Source: Lutraria lutraria
Taxonomy: Eukaryota; Mollusca; Bivalvia; Venerida; Mactridae
Direction: 5' to 3'
DNA length: 64,000 nucleotides
NCBI GenBank assembly: GCA_964023205.1
Contig: OZ026844.1
Coordinates: 12,758,790 to 12,822,789, forward strand
The notes beneath the pieces were generated by a model. It was not told the origin of the DNA, made no database searches, and was given only the letters and a program-made list of their open reading frames with translations. Positions 1 to 13,804 of this stretch are shown here, one piece after another (positions within the stretch are counted from its first letter, which is position 1; every line of letters begins with the position of its first letter). Both the position numbers and the translations under genes were made by a program.

Positions 1-828
1 TGCACTTATAAACACACATATGTCACATGTGTATTCCTACATGTATATAAGCCCTTGATAAAAACAGAAAAAATCCCGTAAGATCGATGGAGCATGTGCA
101 AAGGATTTGTTTACTATAACTATAACGGAAATTTAGGAAATTCATAAAAGCATACTTATTGGTTTTAACAGTGTAAATAACACCAGGGATACTGTAAGAT
201 ATAGCATACCTGATAACATCAAAGAAACTTTGCGACTGTCTTTTTAAAGACATTTCATGTCTGCTCTGTGCTCAGTTTAACATTTTATGTTTCTGCACAA
301 AACTCCTTCAAATTTATCATGCGATTTACGTAAAACCTTCACCCAAATGTTACAGCGCACAATTTTACCATTTCGTCATTCGACCAAGTTTGCCAAAGTT
401 GGTGCCCTTTATAAAACATAAAACGTATATATGCTTGTATGTGCCTACCCTTTTCATGCAAATTCCCGCAAACCTTGACAGAATCATTGCATTTAAGATT
501 CTTACGTACATAAGCTAGCTGTTTTAATGCGTTGATAATTGAAGGAGTTACTGCCATTTTCCTTCCTACATTTGTATCATCACACTGCTTCTAAAGAACA
601 TTTTATACATGTACCAGTTTCTCAAAACGGTTAACCTTCACATACTGATTATTTAACAAGTTGTTGCAGCGCATATTGCCAGTTTGTGCCATTTAACCAT
701 TTTACGGAGTTGTTTCCCTTTGCTCAGTGTATTCTTTGTTATTACAGGGTTTTCAGCAAACTATTACAGAATGATGCAACGCATGATAACATATTATACA
801 ATTTATCATTAATCCTTACTTAGCAGGA

Positions 829-1034
829 GCAGGGGTGTAGGGCTAGATCGTCGGACTCCTAACCCGGGATCGAATCCTTTCAATGGTGGACTTGGACAGG
901 AACTTTCACAATTCCTTCGTTCGGCGTTAGTACTGGTCAGAATCCCGGAGGCAGTCACCGAGAGTAATTAATATGTGTTGTAAGAGTTTGCTATACAATC
1001 GATGTAAAAAAAATAAGCCTAAACTAAACTAATC
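829..1034 (+). mobile_element. tRNA-related SINE-like repeat
   Basis: The 5' part resembles a tRNA: an A-box-like stretch (gtgtagggctagatcg) is followed about 35 bases later by a B-box-like gggatcgaatcc. A unique body and an A-rich end (aaaaaaaataagcc) follow. Clear target duplications were not found, so the ends are approximate. Confidence 0.4.
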
Positions 1035-1612
1035 AACAGATGACCACTGTGCGCTGTTTAATGATAGATAAATTAATAAATAGTAAAATAGCTATAGATA
1101 GAAATCGAGCAGTAAGTCGTTTCGAAAGGTCGAGGATCGTTCCATTATGGTCATGAAAGTGCGACGCACTAGTAACATTATGAAAGTGAATCGTGTTAAA
1201 TTGTATCATTAATCTTGCCACTATCTTTTCAAATTATGCATTGCTCGTGAATTCGGTGCATTCATGTTATATACTTGTATTTGCAATCAAAATCAAATTA
1301 TGTTAATAAGACATTCCTAAGTATGCAGACGATTGTTATATCGAAGCAAATTATTAGAATCTGACAGTGGCTGCTGTACAGGTAATGCTGATGCAGTAGT
1401 GATTGATATTACATGAAATTAAATGAAATACATAATTATGAAGTTCATTCCAAATATTGAAATAAAAATTTGCAATAACAAAATGAAAAAATACATATGC
1501 TGATGCTGAAAACTTTTAGCATCATGCAGGGTGGTGCATTTATGACCCTTATCGTACGTCATAAGGAACTGAATTAATGCATGTTATTAGTCCATTACAT
1601 GTGACTCAGTCG

Positions 1613-1935
1613 GGCATTCTTCCTGTTCGGGAAGCAAGGGAATTCCTCTTCGGTGCTTCCCGATCAGGATGCAAACGCCAAAAGTGCTCCCGATCGGGAA
1701 GGGTTTTATTTGGTCTTTTTTGACGTGCCCCATGAGAAATGACCTGTGCTTAAACGTTTTTGACGAACAGAAATTTGAAAATCACCCTTTGATGCAGGAA
1801 ATACACATCTAAAATCCTACGGAATCACTTTCTTTTAAAACGCCTATTATCTGAATGATTTGAAATTGAAGTTAAGTAAAATTTTGAAATTTTCTAGAAC
1901 ATAGCCACTTCCCGTTTTGGATACAATTCTTCCTG
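1613..1935. repeat. Cluster of ttcccgatcgggaa-like palindromic motifs
   Basis: The motif cttcccgatc(a/g)gga and its reverse recur at about 1619-1635, 1660-1675, 1687-1702 and, more weakly, 1906-1945. The spacing is irregular. No ORF or known element is recognised here. Confidence 0.3.
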
Positions 1936-2289
1936 ATCTGGAATGAAAATATAGCGTGAAATAATTGTCTTTACGCGTAACGTATTAATAAGGGTGATAA
2001 AAACACGTGATGGGGTGGTCAGTGAAGCATGAAACGACGTGTAAGTGGTCATTCTACCAAGCAGCGCATACAAGTAAACGTCTTATTTACCCGTATATAT
2101 AGTATGTATGTACACAGAACGCGATTTTTTAACACATAGTCGAATACTGAAGTAAATTTTTGTGGTTTTCATATATATATATATTGATAAATGTCGTTAT
2201 TGAAATGCAAAATTGTTTTTACGACAATATGTGTTTTTTGTCTTGAGAAGTGATCGTTCTACATCTATTTTGTTCTTGTATATTGGTGC

Positions 2290-2358
2290 AAATGTAATAT
2301 TGTGGTTGTATATGTAATATTGTGATTTTATATGTGATATTGTGGTTGTATATATGAG
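2290..2358. repeat. Short AT-rich minisatellite
   Basis: About three copies of a unit near 22-24 bp (consensus gtaatattgtggttgtatat). A related pair lies at 2820-2855. The rest of 1-5377 shows no gene I can support: its ORFs are short, AT-rich and unlike any family I know. Confidence 0.5.
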
Positions 2359-5300
2359 GGTGCACGTATGTATGTAGTCGAAGGGGCTTTGACGATGATA
2401 CGTTTGCATTGCAGTTCATCGTCAAAGCCACTTGTTCTTTAAAAGCTAACAGGTAAACGACTCAATCTGAGTCGCGTTCGTTTTCCTATTTAACACACAA
2501 ATTTCCGTAAAACTTGTGTATAATTCGATGAATTATAGTATAATCTATCAACATGACCAAAAATATACCTTCAACAGACGAAAGTTATCAAATATATTGC
2601 CGATGTTTCATGCTACCCTTAATTTCAAAATTGTCCTCGTAAATGCTTTGGATTAAGTCCGTAGCATTCCGGAAAGCATGTAAATTGATCTGATTCAATA
2701 GACGCATGAACAAGCGTCTTAAGCTGTTGACTTTTTAAGAGGAGAATTCCATAACTAAAATGGTCAACAAGACGAAATAAAAAAGACCAATTTAGTTATG
2801 GGACCCAGAACTAGTATGTATGTAATATTGTAGGTGTATATATGTGATATTGTGCATATTCAGGTTGGTTTATCGTCTTTTCGTCAGTGCTTGTTTACAT
2901 AGTAATTTTTTAAGTATATTTTCTATGTACATAATAGATTCTTGCCACAGTCATGTTTAGTGAGATATTGACAATTAGAGTCAGGGTAATGACGGTCACA
3001 TTACTGTTTGTAGTATGGAATCTCCTACCTCCATCTCACCATTGAAATTATACAGTTTAAATAAATTTCTTGGTTTGTGGCTGAGCAGCTATTTCGCAGT
3101 GTTATGCGATTTTAGTGGTAAACCAATGATAAATGTTTTCGTTCGAATATATTGCGTAGTTTTATCGATATTGTTGTGAACATAGTTTTCATATGCATGT
3201 AAAATTATCAATATATATGACTAGAAATGATAAATGTTTAGACAGTGTTGAGTCCAAGTGTTAAAGGTCACTATACTGTTTAGCCTGGAGCCCTTACCTC
3301 CATATTTCCCTCATAAGGGTTTTTGTGGTTAGGTAGCCACTGTTCCTTGCAGTTGAGGACTTGATAATTGATTTTTGAATATTATTATTTTCAGATTGTG
3401 TGATAATTTGATACTTAAATGATTAAAAGGGCATTTTGTAATATCATTTGATGTTATATACAATTAATGTTTAATATATTGTTATGTTTGTTCATGCATA
3501 AACGGTGCATGAATGTCGTGCCATCATTTATTACAGAGCTGTTCATCAATGTAAACTGTCAGTTGTACTTACACATATACTTGCTCGCACAAATAAATAT
3601 ACGCTTGCCTGGTAACCGCAAATAGTGTTGCTTTTTATGGAGTATAGCATAGATGTAAGTATATTATTTGGTAGTACATGTAGTTTGTTTGCAAAATACA
3701 ACGTTAGCTATGACCAAGTCTTGTCAATCTTTAAACATGTGGCACGGAAATTAAACATAATGAATGGAATATATCTGGTGGCGCTGGTGTTCAACTACCA
3801 AAAAAAAACATCCCGATCGAAGCACTGCAATAATTTTTATGGGTTTATATTAGAGAAGCGAATACTTATTGACTGAAGTTGAATTTAAAACTGATAGCAT
3901 ACTGTCATCAAGTACCCAAATATTGTATGTCAGTAATGGTTGACTTAAGTGTTTCTACTGAATGTCTTAAATTTTAAATTGTCTGTGAGACAATTACGTA
4001 AGTTGGTAACATCTGAATATAGTAAATGTGGGCCGTTAGTTTGGACAGTCGTCAGTCATTTCAAGTTTGTGATTCAGTTAAAAATTAAGGCATTATTGGG
4101 ACACGATCATGGTGTAGTCCGTGAATAGTTGTTAAAATGTCCTTTTTGATACATTATAAGATACTTTAAATCATATGTATTCAACATCTACTGCATTGGC
4201 TTCACTAGATGCCTTGCGTGTAAAGAATATGTATAAAAAGTAACTTTAACATGAGTGATCATTGTAGAACAATAAAACGTCCTTAATGAAGTTTTGCCAG
4301 CTCACAGTAGGAGCGACTTAACTTTCATGCAGATATTGAGAGGATCGACTAAGAAATTATTTTTCCAAAATTACTCCTGTTCTAAGACAACTAGATAAAG
4401 TCGTCAAAAAAACTGACATATTTTTTTTGTCCATCTACGTGAATGACTCAGAACAGTTACTTCGCCGGCTAGAAGTATTCCTGGCCTTAGAAGACACACG
4501 TACTTCATACGTCCTCTTCTCCAGCAACCTCATCGTGTAGCACGTTTAGCCTGGTGTAGACAACACATATACTTCACGTAACAGGACTGGGCACGTTTTC
4601 TTTATACTCATGAATCCAGGTTTCATCTTCAAGAGTGTATCGACACGTTTCCATGACAATTGTGTGAATCAACGTATAGCATACACCGATTCCAATAATG
4701 GACATACATAGTATCGATGTATGTCCTTCTGTGAAAACTGATCTTTATCAAAGACGCTGCTGATGCAATAACCATATCAATTACGCTGGTGTTGAATAAA
4801 GGTCAGACAAAACCCTGTTGAAAATCATGGCATATTATGCCAATGTACAGTTTCTTTTTCCGCAAGTATACTTTGACATAATTTTGCCGCCTCCTAACTA
4901 CCCCATACATTTCTTTTGATACGGTTGTACGCATGTAAATGCTCATTATTAACATACATGTATCTGACAATAAAGTTTCTGAAACAATGTCATTGCACTT
5001 GTCCGAAATTAACCATAATTATCTTTCTTGTTGATTCTCTATACTTTAGAACCTGCGCATAATCTTCCGTTTCCCATTGAAATTAAGTCCATTCAATTAC
5101 ACTGAAAAACATGTCACAGCTAAAGCATCCGCTCTGAAAAAAACACCATCTGTCTACATAGAATCAGCAATAGATTCTATAAACGTATACAAACTTCTCC
5201 AATGATCCAATATGTAACACTTTATACATTTCTCGTTTGTATGATGTACGTGAAAACCTAAAATAAGATTGTGGAGACCAGACAGATAAGATCTGCATGA

Positions 5301-5377
5301 CAACGACCAGATTTGAAGCCATCACAAACTGAATTCAACCAGTTGTATGAAATAGGAAATAAATCAGTTCGTTAAAA

Positions 5378-8300
5378 ATGAAAACACGTGGGGTACTTAC
5401 TTGGTTTGTATTCTTCTATATTGTTATAATGACATCTCTCATATACTTACTGCATAAACAATATAGCGTAGTTGATGATATTATGGATAGTTCAATATCT
5501 CACCGAGACAATGATCACGTTCAGACATTAGTTACAAAGAAAAATGACGAAGAAAAAATTAGATGGTATGGACCAGGAGAAAATGGAAAGAAGGTGAACT
5601 TCACAGGAATTAACATTTCTTTTCCAGGTCTATCGGAACGAAATGAAAAGTATGGTTTCAATACGTTTATCAGTGATATGATAAGTCTACACAGAAAGGT
5701 GCCTGATATGCGTAACAAAAAATGTAAAACTCGTGTATATCCGGCTAATTTACCGCCAATTACTGTTGTTGTCATTTTTCGCGATGAATGGTGGAGCATT
5801 TTATTAAGAACTATTTACAGTATTCTTGAAATGTCACCGCCAGAACTTATCTACGAAGTTATTCTTGTCGACGATGGTTCAACGGACAAAGACTTGTTAG
5901 CAAAAGTAAAATTACACATTCAAAATCTCGACAAAGTCAGACTTATACAGAATAAAACTCCGCGTGGATTAATGATGGCACGACAGACGGGGATAGATGC
6001 AGTGAAGTCGGAATTATTCGCTGCAATGGACGGACATATGGAAGTCGGTCCAGGTTGGCTTGAGCCGCTTGTACATCGACTTGTTAAACATCCAAAATCT
6101 CTTCTCTTTTCACGAATGGGTGGAATCGATCGAGAGACATTTGAATACGTTATTGGAAATAATAGTCCGGATGATAAGTTATTTGATAAAACATTCCCAT
6201 TCTTTGACCACAATGCATTCGAACAAAAGCATGCAAGATATAAAGAAGACTTTAGAACAAAGAGGAATCACAGCGTGGAACCAATACCTTCAGGAACCAT
6301 CCAAGGAATGATGATGGTTATGAGGAAAGATTTCTTTCTACAACTCGGTGGATTCGATCCCGGTATGGAAGTTTGGGGCAGTGAACAAATTGAGTTGTCG
6401 GTAAAGGTTCCTTGCTCAACAGTAGTGCATATGTTCAGGTAAATAACAATTTTTTTCAAAAATAATATGTATTTAATATAAAACATGGTGTTGTATTAAA
6501 AATACTCAATGAAAAGCGATATAGTCAAAACTATAACTATCACTAAAAGTGATGAATACCCCCAGATGCCGCCTTGACACAGTTGTTGTTACATTTTACA
6601 AAGGGAAATATAACACTTTTCATTTTTTAATACCTGCAAATTGTTGCTTAGAAATATCCTGACAATTCCTAAATACACATTATATAAAAAATAACAAAGG
6701 GCCATTACTCATTAAAATTGACTTGGACAAAACCTATTGTGGACATTCACAACTTGGCAAACTACTTGTCACTACTAAGAATTTCACTGAATTCCTGCAT
6801 GTAGTCGCTGAGAAATAGTTTGGTCAAAATTTACCAACTGTATAAAACAAAGGGCCATAACTCAGTGAAAATTAATCCAAACAAAACCTGGTTATTGCAT
6901 GCACAACTTGGCTTACTTTTTATAACTTCTGTGAAGTTTCATTGAATCCCTATGAGTAGGTACTGAGATATATGAGATATACACTGTATAAAAAAAGAGT
7001 CATAACTCGGTGAAAACTTAACCAAACAAGGCAAGCTTAATGCATCAACAACTAAGTTACTACTGATCACTTCTGTGAAGTTTCATTGAATTTCCCGTCA
7101 GTGGTTAATGAGAAATAGTCCAGACAAAATGTGCCTATTGTATAATTATACCGTATAAAAAACAAAGGGCTATAACTCGGTGAAAATTAATCCAAACAAA
7201 AAATGGTTAAAGCATGCACAACAAGCCTTACTACTGATCATTTCTGTGAAGTTTCATTGAATTCCTGTCAGTAGTTAATGAGAAATAGTCAGGACAAAAT
7301 TTGCCTATTGTATATACTGTATAACAAGAAACGCGGCTGAGTGCCATGAAACCAGGTTTTCAAAGGCTTTAATACCATAGTACTCTAGAATTCTTTGCTA
7401 AGGTTTCATCCGTGGTTCAGTTTCAAGTGCGACTAATACCGATAAGTTAACATTGACCTTTACCCTACTGGCATATAATGCAATTCCAAGCTTTGTTTCC
7501 ATGTAAGCTACCTCCACACAAAATTCCATTTCCCCGACGTCATGGGTCAAAAATTGACTTTTCTTCGATTGTTCTGAAATTTTGCACAATGGTAGTATAG
7601 CATGTTCATCGATTTTTATTCGTTTTATTTTTTCTGTTTTCCGACCCGTTTCCAAGCAACGCCACGATGAATGTCAGCGGTGTAAAACCGACATTTTACA
7701 TGCAAAATTGGTTCAAACATACCGCTATTGTAATTTCAGATGCACCAACGTCAAGCTCTCTTTCTGCTGAATAAGCTGATATAAGTTTTAATGGGATTTT
7801 GCCGTCATTGTTTTCCTGGCGGAACTTTAAGTACTAAACATACGTCCGTTTTTTCACCCGTAATTTGAACCCCAATTATATTTAAGTGTACTTTTGGTCA
7901 ACGGAAGTAGATTCAATCAACTAATGAATCGCATGTTGATATCGTGGAGATTTTAACAAGCAATTATAAAATATAAAAATAATATGTCATCGCGTATTAT
8001 TTTTCACAAAATTGTAATATAGTAAAGTTCGAACATCACGAATAGCGTTATTGAAATCGTTACGTCACGCCAATATTAGACTTATTTGTAATAACGTCAG
8101 CCTACAATTAGCGTGACGTAACACTTTCAACAACGTTATTCGTGATGTCCAAACTTTACTATATTGCAATTTTGTGAAAAATAATGCGCGATGACATATT
8201 ATTTTTATATTTTATGATTGCTTATTGATTGCACAAGTACAATTCCAAGCTAGGTTTAGATTCAAGGATGCTAAATACTAAGTTTAATCAACATTGGTCA

Positions 8301-11300
8301 TTCCAAACTTAAGTTATAGACCGGACACTGATTTTCTATTTTTAGTAACAGTGACCTTGACCCCACAGATCCCAAATACAATCCCAGACTAGTTTTTTAT
8401 TCAAGGATGCTAAATACCAAGTTTAGTCATCATTGGTCATTCCAAACTTAAGTTATTGACCGGACACTGATTTTCTAGTTTTAGTAACAGTGGCCTTGAC
8501 CTTGACCCCAAAGACCCCATATACAATCCCAGGCTAGGTTTTCATTCAAGGATCCTACATACCAAGTTTGGTCAAGATTGGTCAATCTGAACTTAAGTTA
8601 TTGACCGGACAACGCCTGTTTGATGTCCGCCCGCCATTTTCGGAATTCTAATAACCATGTTTCACTTTGTGAAAACCTGGTTAAAAAGCAAAGGGCTATA
8701 ACTCAATAAAAATTTATCCAAACAAAAAATTGTGAAAGCATGCACAACTAGGCTTACGACTGATCACTTAGTGAAGTTTCATTGACATCCTGCCAGTAGT
8801 TGCTGAGAAATTGTCCGGACAAATTGTGTCTACAGACGCACGGACCGACCGACCATCAAGCGTGAATCCAATATAACCCCCATATATTTCATATCTGGTG
8901 GTATAATTAACTATTTCAATCCAGTTGAAACAAGAAATATCTTTAAAAAAAAGATAATCGGCGCAGATAAAGTACAAAATAATGCCATACAGCTGTATAG
9001 TTTTCGGACATTGGCAAAGTCAAGCATGACGACAGTCTGTTACCGGAAATGATAAATTGTATTGATTTTGGGGTAAAATTTACTCAGTGGTCAAGGTTAC
9101 ATTTTCTTCTCTTTTCTCACCAGCTATGTCAGGAAATCCCCAACTTGTGAAAATAACTGCAAAAAATGCTCAAGTAAGCAAAACAAAAGACTAATAATAT
9201 GATTCTATTTAATAGTAATGAAATTAGAAACGTATCTATATCTACCATACAGTTACTCGATTCACATGTTTTGTGCGTTTATTTGTTTTAGTTGAATGTG
9301 CCAGATTTGACATTTAAACCAAGTATACTTTTACCATAAAAGTTAAGGCTATAAACAAAACTCTTGAGTTTATTTTGCATGGTTAAAACGGTTTGCTATT
9401 TGGATTAAAGTGTTGTATTTATGATTATGATTATTGCATTATTTTCACAGACCATTAAACTAACAATTACGAATTTTGCCCTATAATTTCATAACAACAA
9501 CACTTTTAACCAATGACAAACTTCCTTCTTCAACTGAAAATTTTGTATCTAACAATTTCATTGGTTACAAATGTAGGTCAAAATCCATTTTAATACAGCT
9601 GCGCCGAAAAACATAAAAGAATCTAAATAGAATTCGGATGTGCGATGGAGTCGTGGTTGCCCACAGGTTGCCCGCCAATATACTTAATGAAGAAAACGTC
9701 CGAATAAGGACTTAAAGAAGGAAAAATCCTTTCGGGCAGCCGGGCAACCAACTTACTCGAAGACTGGTTCCGTGCTTGACAGTAGCACACATATACAGGT
9801 ATAAAGATATACAATAAAGTAAATGTAGAAAAACTACGGATGTTCATAAGCAACCGATAAACATGGTCGAATAAATCAATTATTTCTTTAAATCAGTGAC
9901 GTCATTTTGACGTCGCAACTATGAAAACATACCCCCTGATGATTTTAGTGAATCCGGTTGGGGTTCATTTAAGAAACAATTTTTAAAAAGTGATTTAGCA
10001 TTATATTACAACTATATTGATTTTTTAATAAGAAATAAAGTTAACAAAGAATCCGGAACATTTTTTCCTTTAATTATATACAGCTGGTACCGTGAATTTT
10101 AAACTTTTCACTGTATATATATATATTGCACAAATCTTTCACTCTTAAAACGAAAGCAACTCCCGTGTATGGGTCCTCGAATCTTTGACTCCGCGATCGA
10201 TAATATTTGCACCGAGTGAGTTTGACAAACTGTCGATATATTACATACAACAAATAATTCAGTCAGGCACGAAATATCATTGTTCACCAAAAAATTGCTG
10301 CCGTTAACTTAAATTTGACAGAAATGCGACATCAACACATTAAAATTTGATTGAATGTTTATTAAGCTGCTTACCAGTCGCACAGAATTAATTATGTAAA
10401 CTAGACCACTCACCTGCATCAACTAATAATCTGACAACTCGATAAACAAATGACCCAAGTGTAGAACCATTTTTGACTCAGGACTATAGAATTATCAATA
10501 TAAGTAGAGACTTACATGAAAATATCACGAAAATATATACTAATAAGCTCTAGGTCATGCACTTCTAGCTTAGAAGACTTTTTAAAGTTTTCTCTAAATT
10601 AAGTCTATATATATCAAGGGACACCTGAAGCGGGGCCAATTTTGACCATATGGACAATATTTGTAAACCTTGATAAAGGACCATCAAAGATCATTCCTTA
10701 GAAGTTTGATTGAATTTTGATTAAGCGGTTTCAAAGATATTTCATTTAGAACCCCTGTAGACGTCACGCAAAAGCAGATAACGGACAGGGCGATCACTAT
10801 AAAAATGAATTTGAGCTAAAATTGACACGTGTACTTGTATCATTTTTGACATACTCACATTTTGGTAAACTTAATATCAATCAATCAATATTAATGATAA
10901 TATTGTATTACTTTCGTGAACAAATTGTTTTATAACATAATAACGGTGTATGTTATATCTTTTGTAGAGACACACCATGGAGCTCAATAAAAGACAAAAA
11001 TGATTTCATCTCCCGGAATAAAGCTCGCCTGACTCAGGTCTGGATCGATCCCCCTTTCAATGAGATTATCAATCACTTTTTAAGTGACAAAAATTACACT
11101 GTAGGAAATTTAACATCTAGGCATCGAATTCGAGAATTAAACCGCTGTAAACCTTACCAATACTTCATAGACAAAGTGAAATCGTTTTCTGATGTTTACA
11201 TTCCAACAAATATCAGATACAGAGGAAAAATTCAAAATGAGAAATTTAATACATGCCTATCGGCATCACAGATACATCATAAGCTCGAACAGTATGCATG

Positions 11301-11607
11301 TCCAAGAAGGGTTTCGTGGAATCACTATTTTATTTTCACTGAAATCAATCAGATACGTGGAATGTCGGATACTTTAGTTGACGTCAAATGGGATAATGGC
11401 GAGGTCACCATATATGTGAGACATTCTTCCTCAGTACATTCAAGTTCAACTACGGAATGGACATATGATGGAAGACGACTTGTACATACAAAAACAAGCA
11501 TGTGTCTGACTGCTTTAACTGTCAGTACTTTAGGTTTGAAACCTTGTATTGACTCACGGAGTCAAATTTGGAAATGGGAAGATGCAAAGACTTACAAAAT
11601 TGGATAG
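5378..11607 (+). CDS. Polypeptide N-acetylgalactosaminyltransferase (GalNAc-T), two exons
   Basis: Coding exons are 5378-6438 and 10968-11607. The join (cag/gtaaat donor, ttttgtag acceptor) splits an Arg codon and keeps frame, giving 566 codons, a usual length for the family. GalNAc-Ts start mucin-type O-glycosylation in the Golgi, moving GalNAc from UDP-GalNAc to Ser/Thr. Seen: a short cytosolic tail and a membrane anchor at residues 7-25 (type II protein); stem; glycosyltransferase-2 domain from about 125 with VDDGSTD (165-171) and the metal-binding DGH (DxH) at 218-220; the Gal/GalNAc-T motif GGFDPGMEVWGSEQIEL (324-340); the conserved His in VVHMF (351). A C-terminal ricin-type lectin domain (about 440-560) keeps NTCLS and a QIWKW end but is degenerate. 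Odd: the usual segment with W-x-CGG between ELSVKV and PCS is absent, about ten residues inside one exon, and WGGEN is WGSEQ. Activity is therefore uncertain; family membership is not. Confidence 0.9.
6620..7320. repeat. Degenerate tandem/interspersed repeat, about 150-bp unit, in the GalNAc-T intron
   Basis: Four diverged units begin with 'aaagggccataactc' or a variant at about 6697, 6848, 6998 and 7165. Each contains 'aatccaaacaaaacc', 'cttctgtgaagtttcattgaa' and 'gagaaatagtc..gacaaa'. A fifth unit at 8690-8860 is the continuation, displaced by the insertion at 7325-8682. Confidence 0.65.
7325..8682. mobile_element. Insertion splitting the 150-bp repeat array, with inverted-repeat ends
   Basis: Other units read ctgtataaaaaacaaaggg across this point; here the unit is split. 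The insert carries accaggttttcaaag near its left end and ctttgtgaaaacctggt at its right end, an imperfect inverted repeat. Inside are a 266-bp hairpin (7958-8223) and three copies of a unit of about 140 bp (from 8239, 8379 and 8524) containing 'ttcaaggatgctaaatacc', 'ttaagttattgaccggacac' and 'gaccttgacc'. The short ORFs at 7398-7770 look like chance. Confidence 0.45.
7958..8223. repeat. 266-bp near-perfect inverted repeat (hairpin, MITE-like)
   Basis: The left arm starts aagcaattataaaatataaa. The right arm is its reverse complement with few changes and ends attgctt. Arms are about 110 bp, around a short centre near 8070-8115 that also contains paired gcgtgacgtaac and gttacgtcacgc. Foldback structure is typical of a MITE. 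Confidence 0.65.
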
Positions 11608-13553
11608 ATTTCGACATTTTAATATGCTTTATTCTATGTATTTAACTATTTATTCTATAACATTTGTTTAAATTTTGTTCGTTCCTCCTATTATATACAC
11701 AGTATCTAAGAAATACCTGTATTACTCAAAATCTACGAATAACCGATGCAGCTTAAGGTGAAGTTTTTTGTATGAAGTTGCTTTTTTCAAAAAGGATATT
11801 GACAGTCTATTTTATTCATTCCTGCATTATGGAGAGTATAACATATTTACAAGTTATAGATAATACACATATATTGACAATCATGAGTATTTGACAAATG
11901 AATACATTCATGTATATAGTTCACAAGCACATGGTAATACCATATAAGGCACACCCAAAATACTATCCAAATTCACCATAATCTGCTATGATACAACCAC
12001 ATTAAACTTAGTTCTAATGACGATACCGATATTATGCCACAACAACTTATCTAGGTCAACAACACAGAGCAATGCCTGCATGACTTTCTTACCTATCAAC
12101 TACTAACAAAATAGCAGACGAACACGTTCAGGTTACGCTATGAATAGCCAGTCCAATGACTGACCAATCAAATGACCGATATCACCATCAGCCAACCAAA
12201 TGGTCAGGATTACCCAAAATAGTAATAGACACTATACTATATACCCGCAAACAACTATAATAAACTAATACCCATGACTAAAATTCGTCTAGAAAAATTG
12301 AACTGACACAGCGTCAAAGAACCATATCAAAGAATGATGTGAACCAATTAGTTATTCCAAGGATACATACAGTTATATTGCTCCTACCTAGTTGCATGGT
12401 GTAACATCATGGTTACTTGATAGTGAGAGTCAAGAAAAAGTCACATGGTCTTCCATCGTCGAATGACTTAGTTTGGCTATTCATATACGTGTCTTGGACT
12501 AAGCCCTTTGCATGATCTCCGAATTTGAAATACCAGGAGAGTAGAAAGTATTAACAAGGACATAAATGTAAAACAATCTTTCCACAGGGCCTACTAAAGC
12601 AATAAACAAGCCGTAAATGTCCACATCAACGAGCAACTATATCGACAATAGAATGCCGAATATCGCATAAAAGGACCTTATGTTTGATGCACATGCAACT
12701 TTTACAATGTAATTGTTATTTTTAATTAAGCACGTGCACGTTCGTTGTTTTAAAAATAAAACTCATGTAAATATAAACTGACTCATTCCTGTGATCAACG
12801 TCAACAAGATCAACTTTTAGCTTTAAAGTAAAAGAATAGTAAGAACAAACATTCTTAGTACACGTAATTGAATGTTTTTTCAAGAGACAGTATGTTTAAT
12901 GTTAATCATTAACAGTAAACAATTGTGAATGTTATTTAAGAATGTATAGCTCGACCAAGAGTTTTGAGCCGTGACGAAATTATTCAGAATAGTCCACTAA
13001 GTCAAATAGGGGATATAGATATTCGGAACAAATTTGACTAAAACATATTGATTAGACAAATTTAACCTGCTCAATGAATGCCTGTAATGCTGGCGCAATA
13101 GGTAGTGCGCCTTTGCTCGAGTTCAATACCAGTCACCAGCTTTCTTTTTTATGCATGTTTTTCTTGAGTGTATTTTTTATGTAAAGTTTCTATGATCAAA
13201 GTGTTTTATATAAATGTTATCATCATAAATGCTGAGTTTTTGAAGTCAAAAAGCTTGATATTCGAAAAAGAATATGTACGATTCAGACTCCCTGAGACAG
13301 ATACAACTTCAGTGAAGGGGCATCGACAGACACAGCGAGTGAAGTAGGAGATCTGTGCAATAAACTGTATTGTGCAATATGAACGTATTTAATTAAAACA
13401 ACAACAAAAAAAGATTTTTAAAAAAGTCTTTTAAAAAATATGTAATATGCCCGAAAAAAAGTATGGTGCAATCTGGAATTGAACTTGTATCTGTTGGCTC
13501 ATAGTGAATACGTACGTTCTACCCACTGCGTCATCGACACTTACTAAAAAGGT
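11608..13553. other. Intergenic, no gene seen
   Basis: AT-rich sequence downstream of the GalNAc-T stop. The only structure noted is two short tRNA-like stretches: 13088-13141 on + and about 13466-13545 on -, each with an A-box-like and a B-box-like (gttcaat) sequence. The LTR element begins right after the second. Confidence 0.4.
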
Positions 13554-13721
13554 TGTTGTATTATTGCCAGTCTACACTGTCCAGCATAATAGGACAAGTA
13601 CTGATAAGCTCGGGGCTTTTCTATACCAGCTTCCATACTGTTAAGATCGAACACACGTTAGTAATAAAAGTTTGAACACACTAAAGTAGTTCTTATTTGT
13701 TATTTACCATATAACAAAACA
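13554..13721 (+). repeat. 5' LTR
   Basis: 168 bp, starting tgttgtattattgcc and ending ataacaaaaca. It holds an AATAAA at about 13663. It differs from the 3' LTR at two positions near its end (tttgaac/ttagaac and ctaaagt/ctatagt). Confidence 0.93.
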
Positions 13722-13804
13722 TGGTGTCAGAAGTGGCTAATTAATTTATCACAGGAAAATTAATTAACTTAAATTACGCTAAATAGAATACCAAAAACGT
13801 GAAA

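Noticed and set aside
339..557. Minus-strand ORF with a reasonable start context (MAVTPSIINALKQL)
   Set aside because: No family similarity I recognise and no supporting exons before the window edge.
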